Positions 26,278 to 34,443 of a DNA stretch of 64,000 nucleotides are shown piece by piece. How positions within the stretch are numbered: the first letter of the stretch is position 1; every line of letters begins with the position of its first letter. The position numbers and the translations under genes are program-made. The DNA comes from Pseudomonas sp. 7P_10.2_Bac1 (GTDB lineage: Bacteria; Pseudomonadota; Gammaproteobacteria; Pseudomonadales; Pseudomonadaceae): positions 62,001 through 126,000 of the forward strand of contig NZ_JANLNV010000023.1 of NCBI RefSeq assembly GCF_025465935.1, read 5' to 3'. The notes beneath the pieces were generated by a model. That model searched no databases. It had not been told where the DNA came from and saw nothing but the letters and a program-made list of their open reading frames with translations.

Positions 26278-28913
26278 CAGCTGAAGCTAGCCAATAGTCT
26301 TTGGTTTGCCTTAACCAGTGTCCTCAACTCACTAGCTTTAGGGTATAGCTGAGTCATTTCAGTAATTATTTCCTGGCGATTTTCTTCCGAGCGACGACTC
26401 AACTCACTCTCCAAGAAGTTCTGGGTCAAGCGATCTGGCGCAGTGACACCAAGCAGGTCACATAGCCACTCCTTCGCGCTCAATTTTTTGACTACTTTGG
26501 GCCACGCAATGACTGACACCTCATCTAGCCAAAGCCTAATAGGATGATCTGCTAGGAAGAAGCTGGCCGTACGGGTGCCGGCACCATACTGGCGTTTAGC
26601 AAGTGAGTCGGGAGTGTCTTGACCTCGTTGACCTTTGGTTGGCGCAAATGGCAAGACGTTCACCTTAAAATGGTCATTCTGCTCAAAATTGTGAGGCGAA
26701 TTGAGATTGACTGTAGCCACCACATCCGGAAGGCCAAACAGTAGGCCTTTTTCAAAGCTGCCAAAGGCCGACCAGGTGGCATAGAACACCATACTCACTT
26801 TATCCAGTGCAGAACCTACCTCCTTCATGCCGTTTGGCACATTCTTAAATCCAGCGACCTGGCTGAATACCTTGTTGAATACCTTGTAAACCAGCCAGGG
26901 TGAGAACCGAACATGATCGAGTTTATGGCGGGCACGCCAATCCTCAATTTCTGCCTGCAACTGTTCTAGCTGTGGATTTACTTCCCCCGATACCTCATTC
27001 AACCCGTTCTCGATAGGCTCATCATCCTCATCAAAGCCCAAACTGAGGGTTTTAGTGGGCGCTAAGGCGCTAGTGGAGTGGAACGGCGCCTCCTGTACGA
27101 TACCTTGCAAGGTTTGCAGGCTGACCTTGCCGATAAGGCTGGCAATCAGCAGCTCGAATACACGACCAATATTTAGCATCATGCTGCGTTTGGCATTGGT
27201 GTAATAGTTGTGTTGGGTCAGTAGCGACAACAAGAAACCAGCCTTGTTTTTCACTTCACTAGATGTATGGGCACCGGAAATCACCTCCCAATACTTCCAA
27301 TCTTTGGCCGAGTTCACCCCGACCTCAGCCACTGGATAGGGCAGCAAGGTTTTGTGTGCATCCAATCTAGATAGCCAGCTATATGGCAATTTATCTTTCA
27401 AACGCTCTTGCCACTCTGAAAAATCGACCTGCTTAACAAACTGTTCCAGCCTAGCTGCATCGTGCTGTAGTGGTTGGAACAGAGGAGTATCGAAAATGCT
27501 ACCTTCGCGTTCTTCTTCACTGCTATTCGCCAATCCCTGCCAGTACTGATAGGCCTGCAGCACCAGATACACCGCCCCAGCGTGAGGCTCATACTGGAAA
27601 TAATCACTCAGAGTGCGCTCCCAGTTGCTAATCGCTGCCTGATCCAACGAGCCGCCGGCTATAGGACCAGCCTGTTCGTGGGGCTGCTGTGCAAACTGCC
27701 TGTATGCCGGGCCGAACTCCCGTTTCTTTTCTTTGTTTAGTCTTTGATGTTCGGCATGAAACGCCTTGATGATATCTGGCGAAATAGTTGGCATCTGCCA
27801 GGCACGCATGACCTGCAAAGGGTTTTCTGCCGAACGGATAGCTTGCGGCAAGTCAGGAATAAGGTCCGAACAACTATTAACCAGTTGGGTCAAAGCACGT
27901 AACGAGGGAATAGGTAGAGTTAGATCGCTGCCTTCGCGGCCATTGACCGGTCCAGCAAGAAAAATTTTCAGCCAAGCATGGAAGTTAGGTAACGAAATCA
28001 TGGCTGGCAGACCCAGTGTAATATCCCGATCATTCAGGTAATTACTCACTGGCGGCATAACCAGCCGGCGTGGCAGCGGAAGTACCTTGCGCTGGTACTC
28101 ATTGGCCAGCCCAATGGCAGTAACGTATGCCTGCTCCAAGTTATACTTTGAGTCTTCGCTCAAACGACCATGAAAATCACGCCAGGTCACCTCGCTGTAA
28201 AGTTCTCGATCACCGCTGACGATCGGCAGTACATAAGGGGTGGTCAGGTAGCGGCGTACAATTTCTAAATTCTCGAAAGCGCGATTGAGCGAAGTATCCA
28301 CATCATCAATGGGCAACACCAACAGCTTTTTACCCAGTAATTGTAATACCGCCCTGAAAAAATCATGCACCCGGTCGGCCAGATGTTTGTTGCCAAACAG
28401 CGCACGCAGCTTGTCCATGCCGCGCTCATCGTTCTGCACCTCTATGCACTCCAGCGCATGAGCGAGCTTGTCTAGCGCCTGATTCAGCTGTTTGTAACCT
28501 TCGGGATTGGTGCCCTGCAACTTTTTGGCATCCTCATCCGACAGCACCGCCGCCACGATTACATGCAGGAAAAGGGACTCATTCTCTTCCAGCAAGGTCG
28601 GGTCAACCGGCTCAAGAATATGGATATCCTTCAAGATATCTTCATGCGCACTTTTCAGATATTTATGCAAATTTACCAGTACTGACGTCTTACCGGTTCC
28701 GCGCTCGCCATCAATTGATACGGCATTATGACTACGAACCTCATTAACCTTAGTGCTACCAGTCAGCGTACTGGCGGTGTGTAGGGCCTTTTCGATGAAT
28801 CTGGCAAGGTCCTGATACACCGCCAACGGTAACAGGGTTCTTTCATCCGCTAGGTTCGCGGTTTCGGGAGCATTGAGCGGAATGTAGCGGGTTACTGATG
28901 TATGCGTGGACAT
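26277..28913 (-). CDS. rdrA: RADAR system ATPase RdrA
   Basis: An 878-residue protein with an AAA+/STAND-like ATPase at the N-terminus: Walker A GERGTGKTS (about 69-77) and the acidic Walker B LLVLPIDDVDTSL (about 200-212). The rest is a long helical region without recognised domains. This size and the coupled adenosine-deaminase neighbour identify RdrA, the phage-sensing ring ATPase of RADAR. I chose ATG 28913 (AAGG 7 nt upstream); ATG 28934 adds 7 residues. No SLATT or Csx27-like accessory gene is next to it, so this looks like a minimal two-gene RADAR. The 326 bp upstream (28914-29239) hold no gene that I support and should carry the promoter. Confidence 0.92.
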   Translation of the reverse strand: MSTHTSVTRYIPLNAPETANLADERTLLPLAVYQDLARFIEKALHTASTLTGSTKVNEVRSHNAVSIDGERGTGKTSVLVNLHKYLKSAHEDILKDIHILEPVDPTLLEENESLFLHVIVAAVLSDEDAKKLQGTNPEGYKQLNQALDKLAHALECIEVQNDERGMDKLRALFGNKHLADRVHDFFRAVLQLLGKKLLVLPIDDVDTSLNRAFENLEIVRRYLTTPYVLPIVSGDRELYSEVTWRDFHGRLSEDSKYNLEQAYVTAIGLANEYQRKVLPLPRRLVMPPVSNYLNDRDITLGLPAMISLPNFHAWLKIFLAGPVNGREGSDLTLPIPSLRALTQLVNSCSDLIPDLPQAIRSAENPLQVMRAWQMPTISPDIIKAFHAEHQRLNKEKKREFGPAYRQFAQQPHEQAGPIAGGSLDQAAISNWERTLSDYFQYEPHAGAVYLVLQAYQYWQGLANSSEEEREGSIFDTPLFQPLQHDAARLEQFVKQVDFSEWQERLKDKLPYSWLSRLDAHKTLLPYPVAEVGVNSAKDWKYWEVISGAHTSSEVKNKAGFLLSLLTQHNYYTNAKRSMMLNIGRVFELLIASLIGKVSLQTLQGIVQEAPFHSTSALAPTKTLSLGFDEDDEPIENGLNEVSGEVNPQLEQLQAEIEDWRARHKLDHVRFSPWLVYKVFNKVFSQVAGFKNVPNGMKEVGSALDKVSMVFYATWSAFGSFEKGLLFGLPDVVATVNLNSPHNFEQNDHFKVNVLPFAPTKGQRGQDTPDSLAKRQYGAGTRTASFFLADHPIRLWLDEVSVIAWPKVVKKLSAKEWLCDLLGVTAPDRLTQNFLESELSRRSEENRQEIITEMTQLYPKASELRTLVKANQRLLASFS

Positions 28914-29239
28914 TTCTTGCCTTACATTTGGCATGAGGTTACGAGTGACTGCTGATAGCTTAGGGCCACTGCAATTTTTACCAACACTACCACAGCGTCA
29001 CCTTTATGGGTCGCTGCGCTCTGGTGAGCATATTTTATTGCCAGCGAGAGTCTGTAATTTGACGAACTCCAGTTGCTAGTTTTAGGTCCGCTTGGATCGA
29101 CAAACAGCCACACGGACAAGGCTTTACAGAGGTCGCTATTGGCCGATTTCGGCAGTCGCTCCTCATAGATCAGAACTCGACTAAAAAAATTTCAGTCCTA
29201 CATCACTGCCATGACATCCACCTCATGGAGCTCAGAACC

Positions 29240-29569
29240 ATGTCATTGCAATGTCCTCTGTGTAACTCCCCCAAGATCGCATCTTTACAAACAGCCATGA
29301 AGATTGGCGCAGCTGTTGGAACCGTCGGCGGAGCCGCTCGTGGTGCGAGCGCCGCTCTGACAGCAGCCCAGATGGGCGCTGCTATCGGCGCTATTGCCGG
29401 CCCGTTTGGCATCACCCTCGGCACAGTCTCTGGTGCCATCCTCGGTGGGCTCGCTGGAGGTGCAGGCGGCTGCACCCTCGGTGCTCAACTCGGTGAAAAA
29501 CTCGATCGCCATGTTTTCGCCAACAACCTATGCCTCGCCTGCAATCATCGCTTCAACCTACCAACCTAA
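29240..29569 (+). CDS. Zinc-ribbon protein with a glycine-zipper core
   Basis: A 109-residue protein. Cys pairs at both ends (MSLQCPLCNSPK and NNLCLACNHRFNLPT) look like the two halves of a zinc ribbon. The middle (about 20-75) is a Gly/Ala-rich hydrophobic segment with glycine-zipper spacing (GAAIGAIAGPFGITLGTVSG), likely membrane-inserting. Start ATG 29240 has GGAG upstream. No function is known. A damaged second copy lies 600 bp downstream, so the gene was tandemly duplicated. Confidence 0.65.
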   Translation: MSLQCPLCNSPKIASLQTAMKIGAAVGTVGGAARGASAALTAAQMGAAIGAIAGPFGITLGTVSGAILGGLAGGAGGCTLGAQLGEKLDRHVFANNLCLACNHRFNLPT

Positions 29570-29647
29570 TCCTCTCACAACATTCTTTCGGCCAGTGCTG
29601 CGCGAGCGCAGCATTTATGCCGGCACGCACCCAAAGGAATCACTCCC

Positions 29648-29719
29648 ATGGCTCATCTCGTCGAACAAATGACCTACGTTGGCCCTATGCCGCTCGCGAG
29701 TCACCTAAATGTCAGTTGA
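29648..29719 (+). pseudogene. DUF932-like N-terminal fragment
   Basis: AAAGGA followed by ATG opens a 23-codon frame, MAHLVEQMTYVGPMPLASHL and three more residues, then TGA. It resembles the start of DUF932 (phage/plasmid-like) proteins, whose N-termini read MAHLVE-x-MAYVG with PWH soon after. Everything downstream of this is lost. Such genes are typical of integrative elements, so it marks decay within island 2. Confidence 0.5.
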
Positions 29720-29874
29720 CTGATGGATATGAGGCTACCAAGAAAAGGTTTTGGACCTATCGGTAGGAAACGCTCACGCGCCCTCCCCTACTCTCTCTGA
29801 AACGGCTAGTTCCATTGAAGAAAATTTCAGTCCTACATAACAGCGATGACACCACTACTACGAAGGTTCGCCCT

Positions 29875-30086
29875 ATGTCATTGCAGTGCCCTCGCTGTCA
29901 CTCCCCAAAAGTCGCTTCACTCCATCACACCATGAAAATCGGCGCGACCATCGGCACCGCTGGCGGTGCTGCGCGTGGCATCAGTGTGCGCTGGCTGGCG
30001 TTCAGGCTGGTGCGTTTATTGGCGCTATTGCTGGACCTATCGGTATCACACTTTGCTCCGTATCGGGTGCCATCCTCGGTGCCTGA
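29875..30086 (+). pseudogene. Frameshifted, truncated second copy of the zinc-ribbon/glycine-zipper gene
   Basis: The frame begins MSLQCPRCHSPKVASLHHTM, about as in the gene at 29240, then loses frame near 29980-29992; the similarity resumes in another frame as AFIGAIAGPIGITL to VSGAILGA. The C-terminal third with the second Cys pair is absent. The upstream flanks of the two copies are also alike (AAATTTCAGTCCTACAT in both). The 3' end is fused against the antisense end of the YkgJ-like gene. Confidence 0.75.
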
Positions 30087-30343
30087 CGCTGCAGCAGCTT
30101 GCAAACCTCCACATTCACCTCTACAAACGCCTCCCAGCTGAACCGCTGCGCATAGTGCATCTGGTACTGCCGGTCGACCCGGCAGATATCCGGCCGGGTC
30201 TCGTAGATCAGGCAGTGCTTGTCGGCATCACTGTAATGCCGGCAGGCCCCATCCCCCCGATCCAGATACTGCGTCTGTTCCGCCAGGTGCACATTGCGGC
30301 AACACAGCCCGCACTGCGTACAGGGAAACGCCGGTAGCGTCAT
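30002..30343 (-). CDS. YkgJ-type cysteine-cluster protein
   Basis: A 113-residue protein with the CxxCxxCC motif at the N-terminus (FPCTQCGLCCRNV) and further cysteines in GACRHY, HCLIYETRPDICRV and VEVCKLL. This is the YkgJ (zinc/iron-chelating) pattern. The family is thought to bind a metal or Fe-S centre, function unknown. Its ATG overlaps the stop of the preceding HNH-like membrane protein gene by 4 nt (ATGA), so it belongs to that operon. The last about 28 residues are read antisense through the glycine-zipper pseudogene, so the natural C-terminus has been replaced. Confidence 0.8.
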   Translation of the reverse strand: MTLPAFPCTQCGLCCRNVHLAEQTQYLDRGDGACRHYSDADKHCLIYETRPDICRVDRQYQMHYAQRFSWEAFVEVNVEVCKLLQRQAPRMAPDTEQSVIPIGPAIAPINAPA

Positions 30344-31974
30344 ACCAGCGAAGCCAGCCAGTTGCGCGTGCTGGCCGCGTTACCCACCTCGAACGGCAAC
30401 TCGATCCCACGGGCCTCCACAGCCTGCTGCAGTACCGCACTGCGCTGGATCTCGTCATTGCACGTCTCAAGCTCCTGGGTAAACGCCTGCAACTCCTCCA
30501 CGTCCAGGTTGAACTCCAGCTGGCTCAGCTCCAGCAGGTAACGGTCCAGCTCCGCGTTGATTGCCTGGAACTCGCGCACCGTGCCGGCGTGCGGCGTCAG
30601 CGATTCGATGAAGGCCCAGAGCTTGCGCGCCATTACGCTGTGCAGCAGGAAGTAGTTCAGGCCCAGGGTCACCAAGCCTGTCACCAGCGCACCGGCAAAC
30701 GCGGCCAGCTCGGTGCCGAACGGGAAGCTGAGGAACGGCACCAGTTGGGTGTAAGCCATGGTGCCCACCACCGTGGCAACGCCCACCGACAGCAACGACG
30801 TCACCGCCTGGCACTGCTCCACGAAGCTTAGTTGGTCAGGGTTGAACACTATCAGCTTGATGGCCTTGACCAGATGGCCCCACAGCTCGCGGATGATCTT
30901 GATCGCCATCGCCTGAGTGGTGGCGAAGATGTTGAACACGGTGGTGGTCAGGCTCCCGAGCACACCGGCAAACACTCCATCCTTGAACACCAACAGAAAG
31001 TCATTGAAACGTGCCTGTACCCGCTTCCAGATGCACTTGAGCGAGTTGCTGATGCTGTCGACGAAAGCCTCCAGGCTGAACGTGTGCTTGAGCTTGTCCA
31101 GCAGGGCCGGCAGTTGCTCGCGCAGTTCAAACCACACCTCCGCCATCACCAGCCCAAGCATCTGCCGGGTACCCATGGTCAAAGCGGCAGACCCCGCAGC
31201 ACGCGCGGTCTGGTGCAGGAACTTGCTGCTGGTGTAGTAGGTTGCGTTGATCTGCTGATCGTACAGCGCGCGGGCCTCGGCATCACGCTTGCGCATGCCT
31301 TCAAGGTCCACGGCCTTAAGCTCGTTGACCTTGCTTTCGGTCTTGCGGATCTTGTCTTCCAGCGCGCGGGCTTCATGTTGCTGCTGCGGCGTTTCGCGCG
31401 GCATTTGCGTCAGGCGCGCGCGGTCGCTCGCCAGCGACTTCTCATGGTTGGAGATCAGGCCCGGCAGCTTGTCCAGGTACTCGTTGATCGGCGTCTGCTT
31501 CTTCGACTTGTTGAGCGTCTCGTGGGTGGTCTGCAGGTTGCTGCTCTGGTTGGCCAGCTCCACGCCACTGAGCTCGGCCAGCACCCGCCCGGCATCATCG
31601 TGGATTTCCTTGGCGCTGATCACGTGGTCCAGGTTGCGCTGTTCATGGGCAGCCATCACCTTGTTGCGGTACGGGTCCTTCAGCGTGCCTGCCGCCTGGC
31701 TGGCCTTGTCTTTCTGGCCAGTGGCGATGTAATTCGCATGTTGGTGGTAGGGCGTGGAATCGTACTCGCCACGCTGCTCAAAACGCTGCTTTTCTGCGTC
31801 GGTCGCCCATACGCCGTTGCGCACGTTGTGGATGGTGTCCACCTCGCCGCCCTGCTTGTCCTTGAACAGCAGAAAGTCTAGGCCAAAGCTAGTCGTGAGG
31901 CTGGTGATTACGGTTTTTTCGAGCTCTTCGGCCCAGGGGAAGTCTTGCGCTGCGGCGTGCATTGGGGCGTCCAT
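30340..31974 (-). CDS. Membrane protein with an N-terminal HNH-like nuclease motif
   Basis: A 544-residue protein not assigned to a named family. Residues about 102-159 resemble an HNH/beta-beta-alpha metal nuclease: DH (116-117) in RNLDHVISAKEIHDD, an Asn in ANQSSNLQTT and N-K-S-K-K at 155-159. Residues about 170-250 form a charged coiled coil. The C-terminal half has several hydrophobic helices (FAGVLGSLTTTVFNIFATT about 345-365, SLLSVGVATVVGTMAYTQLV, LAAFAGALVTGLVTLGLNYF). The layout suggests a membrane-anchored nuclease effector. It lies between a glycine-rich membrane protein and a YkgJ-like gene, under a WYL regulator. No ribosome site is visible upstream of ATG 31974. Confidence 0.65.
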   Translation of the reverse strand: MDAPMHAAAQDFPWAEELEKTVITSLTTSFGLDFLLFKDKQGGEVDTIHNVRNGVWATDAEKQRFEQRGEYDSTPYHQHANYIATGQKDKASQAAGTLKDPYRNKVMAAHEQRNLDHVISAKEIHDDAGRVLAELSGVELANQSSNLQTTHETLNKSKKQTPINEYLDKLPGLISNHEKSLASDRARLTQMPRETPQQQHEARALEDKIRKTESKVNELKAVDLEGMRKRDAEARALYDQQINATYYTSSKFLHQTARAAGSAALTMGTRQMLGLVMAEVWFELREQLPALLDKLKHTFSLEAFVDSISNSLKCIWKRVQARFNDFLLVFKDGVFAGVLGSLTTTVFNIFATTQAMAIKIIRELWGHLVKAIKLIVFNPDQLSFVEQCQAVTSLLSVGVATVVGTMAYTQLVPFLSFPFGTELAAFAGALVTGLVTLGLNYFLLHSVMARKLWAFIESLTPHAGTVREFQAINAELDRYLLELSQLEFNLDVEELQAFTQELETCNDEIQRSAVLQQAVEARGIELPFEVGNAASTRNWLASLV

Positions 31975-32001
31975 GACGAATGAGAGAAAGGCGAAGCGAA
32001 G

Positions 32002-32021
32002 GCGGGGCCTTTCGGCCCCGC
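32002..32021 (-). other. GNRA-capped hairpin before the HNH-like gene
   Basis: On the coding strand GCGGGGCC-GAAA-GGCCCCGC is an 8-bp GC stem with a GAAA tetraloop, between the glycine-rich membrane protein gene and the HNH-like gene. No U-tract follows. It may protect the upstream mRNA or limit expression of the downstream gene. Confidence 0.7.
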
Positions 32022-32028
32022 GCAGGCA

Positions 32029-33129
32029 TCAGGCAGGCTCTACTTCTGCCGCCTTGCTCTGGGTCAGGCTGATCTGTTCCTGCAGCTTGGCGTCGTTGAG
32101 GATCATCGAGCCATCGGAGTCGGTGGCCATAACCGGCACGTCGTTCTTGTCTTTCACGACGTTGCCGTTCACTTCCTTGACCTTGAACAGCGGCGTGGTG
32201 ATCAGGTCGACCAGAATGGCCGCCAGCATGAAGCCGTTTTCGACCGAGCGCATGATGGCGCCGCCCAGTTTGTCCAGCTCTGCCTGCGCATCCAGTTTGC
32301 GGGAGCGGATGTCTTCGAGGCGGTTGTCCATGAACTTGAGGTGTTCGAAGTACTTGTCGAATTGCGCGTACACCGACTTCAGCACGTCGTTGACACCGAA
32401 TGCGTAATCTTCAGCCTTGCTGAGCTGCTTTTGGGCCTTTTGCAGCTTGGACACGGCACTGTCCACTTCACGGTCGGCCTTGTGCGCGTTCTTCAGCGCT
32501 TCATCGCCATGGCTGTCGTAAGCCCAGCCGGCGATCGCCAGTACCGGGCCTGCCACTGCAGCACCCAGGATTGCAGTACCGCCCGCCATGCCCAAGCCAC
32601 CGGTGGCGAGCGAACCTCCGCCGATGGCTGCCAGTGTTGCGTTGGTTGCAGCTACACCGGCCAGCGACGAGATCGCCGTGCCGGTGGACGCAGCGCCCAG
32701 CGCCATGACACCGCCATACACGGCAAACCCGGCAGCAGCACCGGCAGCACCTGCCCCCGCGGTGGCACCCAGTACGCCAACGGCGGTGTAGCTGTAGCTC
32801 TCGATGCTCTGCAGCTTGTGCTTGGGGATGTTGATCTTCAGCTTGTCCTGGCGGCCAGCGTTGAGCTTCAGCAGCAGCTTGTCAGCGAGGGTCTTGAACT
32901 CGTCGAATTGCTTGCCGATTTGCAGCTCTTCCTTACCCAGTGCCTCAAGGGCCGCGTTGGTGGCGATTTCCTGTACGTCGAACGCGTCCTTTTTATTGGC
33001 ATAACGTGCCTTGGCAGCGTTGACGATATCGTCCGCTTCGGAGTGCTTCTGGTAGCCGTCGTAGCCTTTCTTGGCACCGTAGGCAGCACTGACCAGCGCG
33101 GCAGCGCCGAGGATGAAGGGAAGAGGCAT
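32029..33129 (-). CDS. Glycine-rich membrane protein of the WYL operon
   Basis: A 366-residue protein. An N-terminal hydrophobic segment (FILGAAALVSAAYGAKKGYD, 5-24) may be a signal anchor. A long Gly/Ala-rich hydrophobic core (about 113-205, for example GVLGATAGAGAAGAAAGFAV) has glycine-zipper spacing like pore or channel-forming proteins. It is followed by a coiled coil (about 205-285, VSKLQKAQKQLSKAEDYA). Start ATG 33129 has AAAGGA upstream. It lies 26 bp after the WYL regulator and 54 bp before the HNH-like gene, on the same strand. Function unknown; a membrane-acting partner of the nuclease-like protein is an inference. Confidence 0.65.
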   Translation of the reverse strand: MPLPFILGAAALVSAAYGAKKGYDGYQKHSEADDIVNAAKARYANKKDAFDVQEIATNAALEALGKEELQIGKQFDEFKTLADKLLLKLNAGRQDKLKINIPKHKLQSIESYSYTAVGVLGATAGAGAAGAAAGFAVYGGVMALGAASTGTAISSLAGVAATNATLAAIGGGSLATGGLGMAGGTAILGAAVAGPVLAIAGWAYDSHGDEALKNAHKADREVDSAVSKLQKAQKQLSKAEDYAFGVNDVLKSVYAQFDKYFEHLKFMDNRLEDIRSRKLDAQAELDKLGGAIMRSVENGFMLAAILVDLITTPLFKVKEVNGNVVKDKNDVPVMATDSDGSMILNDAKLQEQISLTQSKAAEVEPA

Positions 33130-33155
33130 GGCAATGTCCTTTTAATTGTTGAACG

Positions 33156-34193
33156 TCAGGCGGGTTGCAGTTGCGGGGTTGCGTGAGTGTTCTGGTATAG
33201 CGCCTGCATCGAATTCAGTCGCTCGCGCACTTCGTCTACCCACACATGGGGTGCATGCAGGCGAATGTTTTCATTCAGGGCGAAGATCCACCACAGCGTT
33301 TCGCGGTCTAGCGGCACGGTGGCGTGTAGGCGATGCCAGCCCTGCTCGGAAACGCTGCTCAAAGTCTGCTGCTGGCTCAGCGGCGTTTCGTTGAGCAGGG
33401 CAGCGATCTGCGGGCGCACATCGGCGATCAACTCGACTTGGGCCTCGGCCTCTCGATAGCTGAAAGCGCCGCTGGCGATGTAGGCATCCACGTCAAAGCT
33501 TTCATGTTCGTGACCGGCCTCTCCGAGCACGCTCACTTCGGTCATCCGGTGCAGGGCGAATTGGCGCAGGTCGCTGTAGCCATCCACAGAGGCCAGCAGG
33601 TAGCTCACCGCATGGCGCGACACCAGGCCAGCCGGGTGCAGGCGAAAACGCTTGAGCTCACCCTTGCTGCGGCTGTGGTAGACCACTTCCAGCTGCTTGC
33701 GCTCCAGCAGGCCGGCCGACACTTGGGCCCAGACGTGCGCGCTGACTTGCGCCGGGAGCAGGGTCTTGCCGTTGGGCAGTGAGCGAACCCGCTTTGCCCA
33801 GTCGGCTAAGCCGTTGCCACCCAGGCCACTGAGGAAGCTCCGGGCCCGGCGGAACTGGGGGCTCAGTTGATCCAGAACGCTTTGCGGAAGGATCGGGCTC
33901 AAGTGACTTTCTGAAAGGAACAGCGCGAGTGCGGTGGGCGCGTCCATGTCTTCCAGCTTGAGTGGTGCCTCGCGGGTGAAGCTCCAGCGGAAGGGCAGTC
34001 CGCTGTCGTCACACTGCAGGGAGAAAGGGATCGATAACCTGCTCAAGTCACGCTGGATCGAGCGCAAGGTGACCGAGAAGCCTCTATCACGGAGCTTTTC
34101 GAGCAGGGTTGAGGTTGCAATACGCTGAGGTTCGGTGGGGATCAGGCGTAGCAATGCAAACAGCCTGAGCAGCGTATCCTTCGCTTGGGACAT
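33156..34193 (-). CDS. WYL-domain transcriptional regulator
   Basis: A 345-residue protein with an N-terminal winged helix (LLEKLRDRGFSVTLRSIQRD, about 30-49), a central WYL domain (about 160-240, LEVVYHSRSKGELKRFRLHP then SRHAVSYLLASVDGYSDLRQF) and a WCX-like C-terminal domain (about 255-325). WYL regulators such as BrxR and CapW repress defence operons and may sense nucleic-acid ligands. It heads a same-strand operon with the two membrane proteins and the YkgJ-like gene. An inverted repeat about 31 bp upstream is a candidate autoregulatory operator. Confidence 0.88.
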   Translation of the reverse strand: MSQAKDTLLRLFALLRLIPTEPQRIATSTLLEKLRDRGFSVTLRSIQRDLSRLSIPFSLQCDDSGLPFRWSFTREAPLKLEDMDAPTALALFLSESHLSPILPQSVLDQLSPQFRRARSFLSGLGGNGLADWAKRVRSLPNGKTLLPAQVSAHVWAQVSAGLLERKQLEVVYHSRSKGELKRFRLHPAGLVSRHAVSYLLASVDGYSDLRQFALHRMTEVSVLGEAGHEHESFDVDAYIASGAFSYREAEAQVELIADVRPQIAALLNETPLSQQQTLSSVSEQGWHRLHATVPLDRETLWWIFALNENIRLHAPHVWVDEVRERLNSMQALYQNTHATPQLQPA

Positions 34194-34224
34194 GGTAACT
34201 ACCTGGTTCTATGTCTCTGCTGAG

Positions 34225-34240
34225 CGCCAGTAGGCTGGCG
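34225..34240. promoter_or_regulatory. Candidate operator upstream of the WYL regulator
   Basis: The perfect inverted repeat CGCCAG-TAGG-CTGGCG lies 32 bp before the WYL start codon, where a repressor would act on the operon promoter. Confidence 0.4.
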
Positions 34241-34323
34241 TCAAGTTAGCGTGAATCCTACTTAATCGAATGGCTTTATGCCATCATTTATTCAGAGGAT
34301 GGTAGCTGTTATTTCGCTTTGTT

Positions 34324-34443
34324 TCAGTCTGCGACAGGCCGCTGCGCATTGCGTTCGCGCTTCATTTCGCTGTATTCGCGGTAGAACGCGTAGCCTTTGG
34401 TCAGCACCACGAAGAGTCCGATGGTGGCGAGCAGGTTTTTCAT
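34324..34443 (-). CDS. Small membrane protein, 39 residues
   Basis: On the reverse strand GAGGGCTCAACG precedes an ATG at 34441-34443. The frame encodes a hydrophobic helix (MKNLLATIGLFVVLTKGYAF) and then a charged tail (about 19 residues, rich in Arg and Glu) up to TGA at 34324-34326. The shape, single membrane segment plus charged cytoplasmic tail, and the ribosome site support a real gene. Function unknown. It lies upstream of the WYL operon on the same strand. Confidence 0.55.
   Translation of the reverse strand: MKNLLATIGLFVVLTKGYAFYREYSEMKRERNAQRPVAD

Noticed and set aside
28922..29119. 65-codon minus frame just upstream of rdrA as a possible RADAR accessory gene
   Set aside because: It overlaps the rdrA start, has no ribosome site and no similarity to SLATT or Csx27 proteins.
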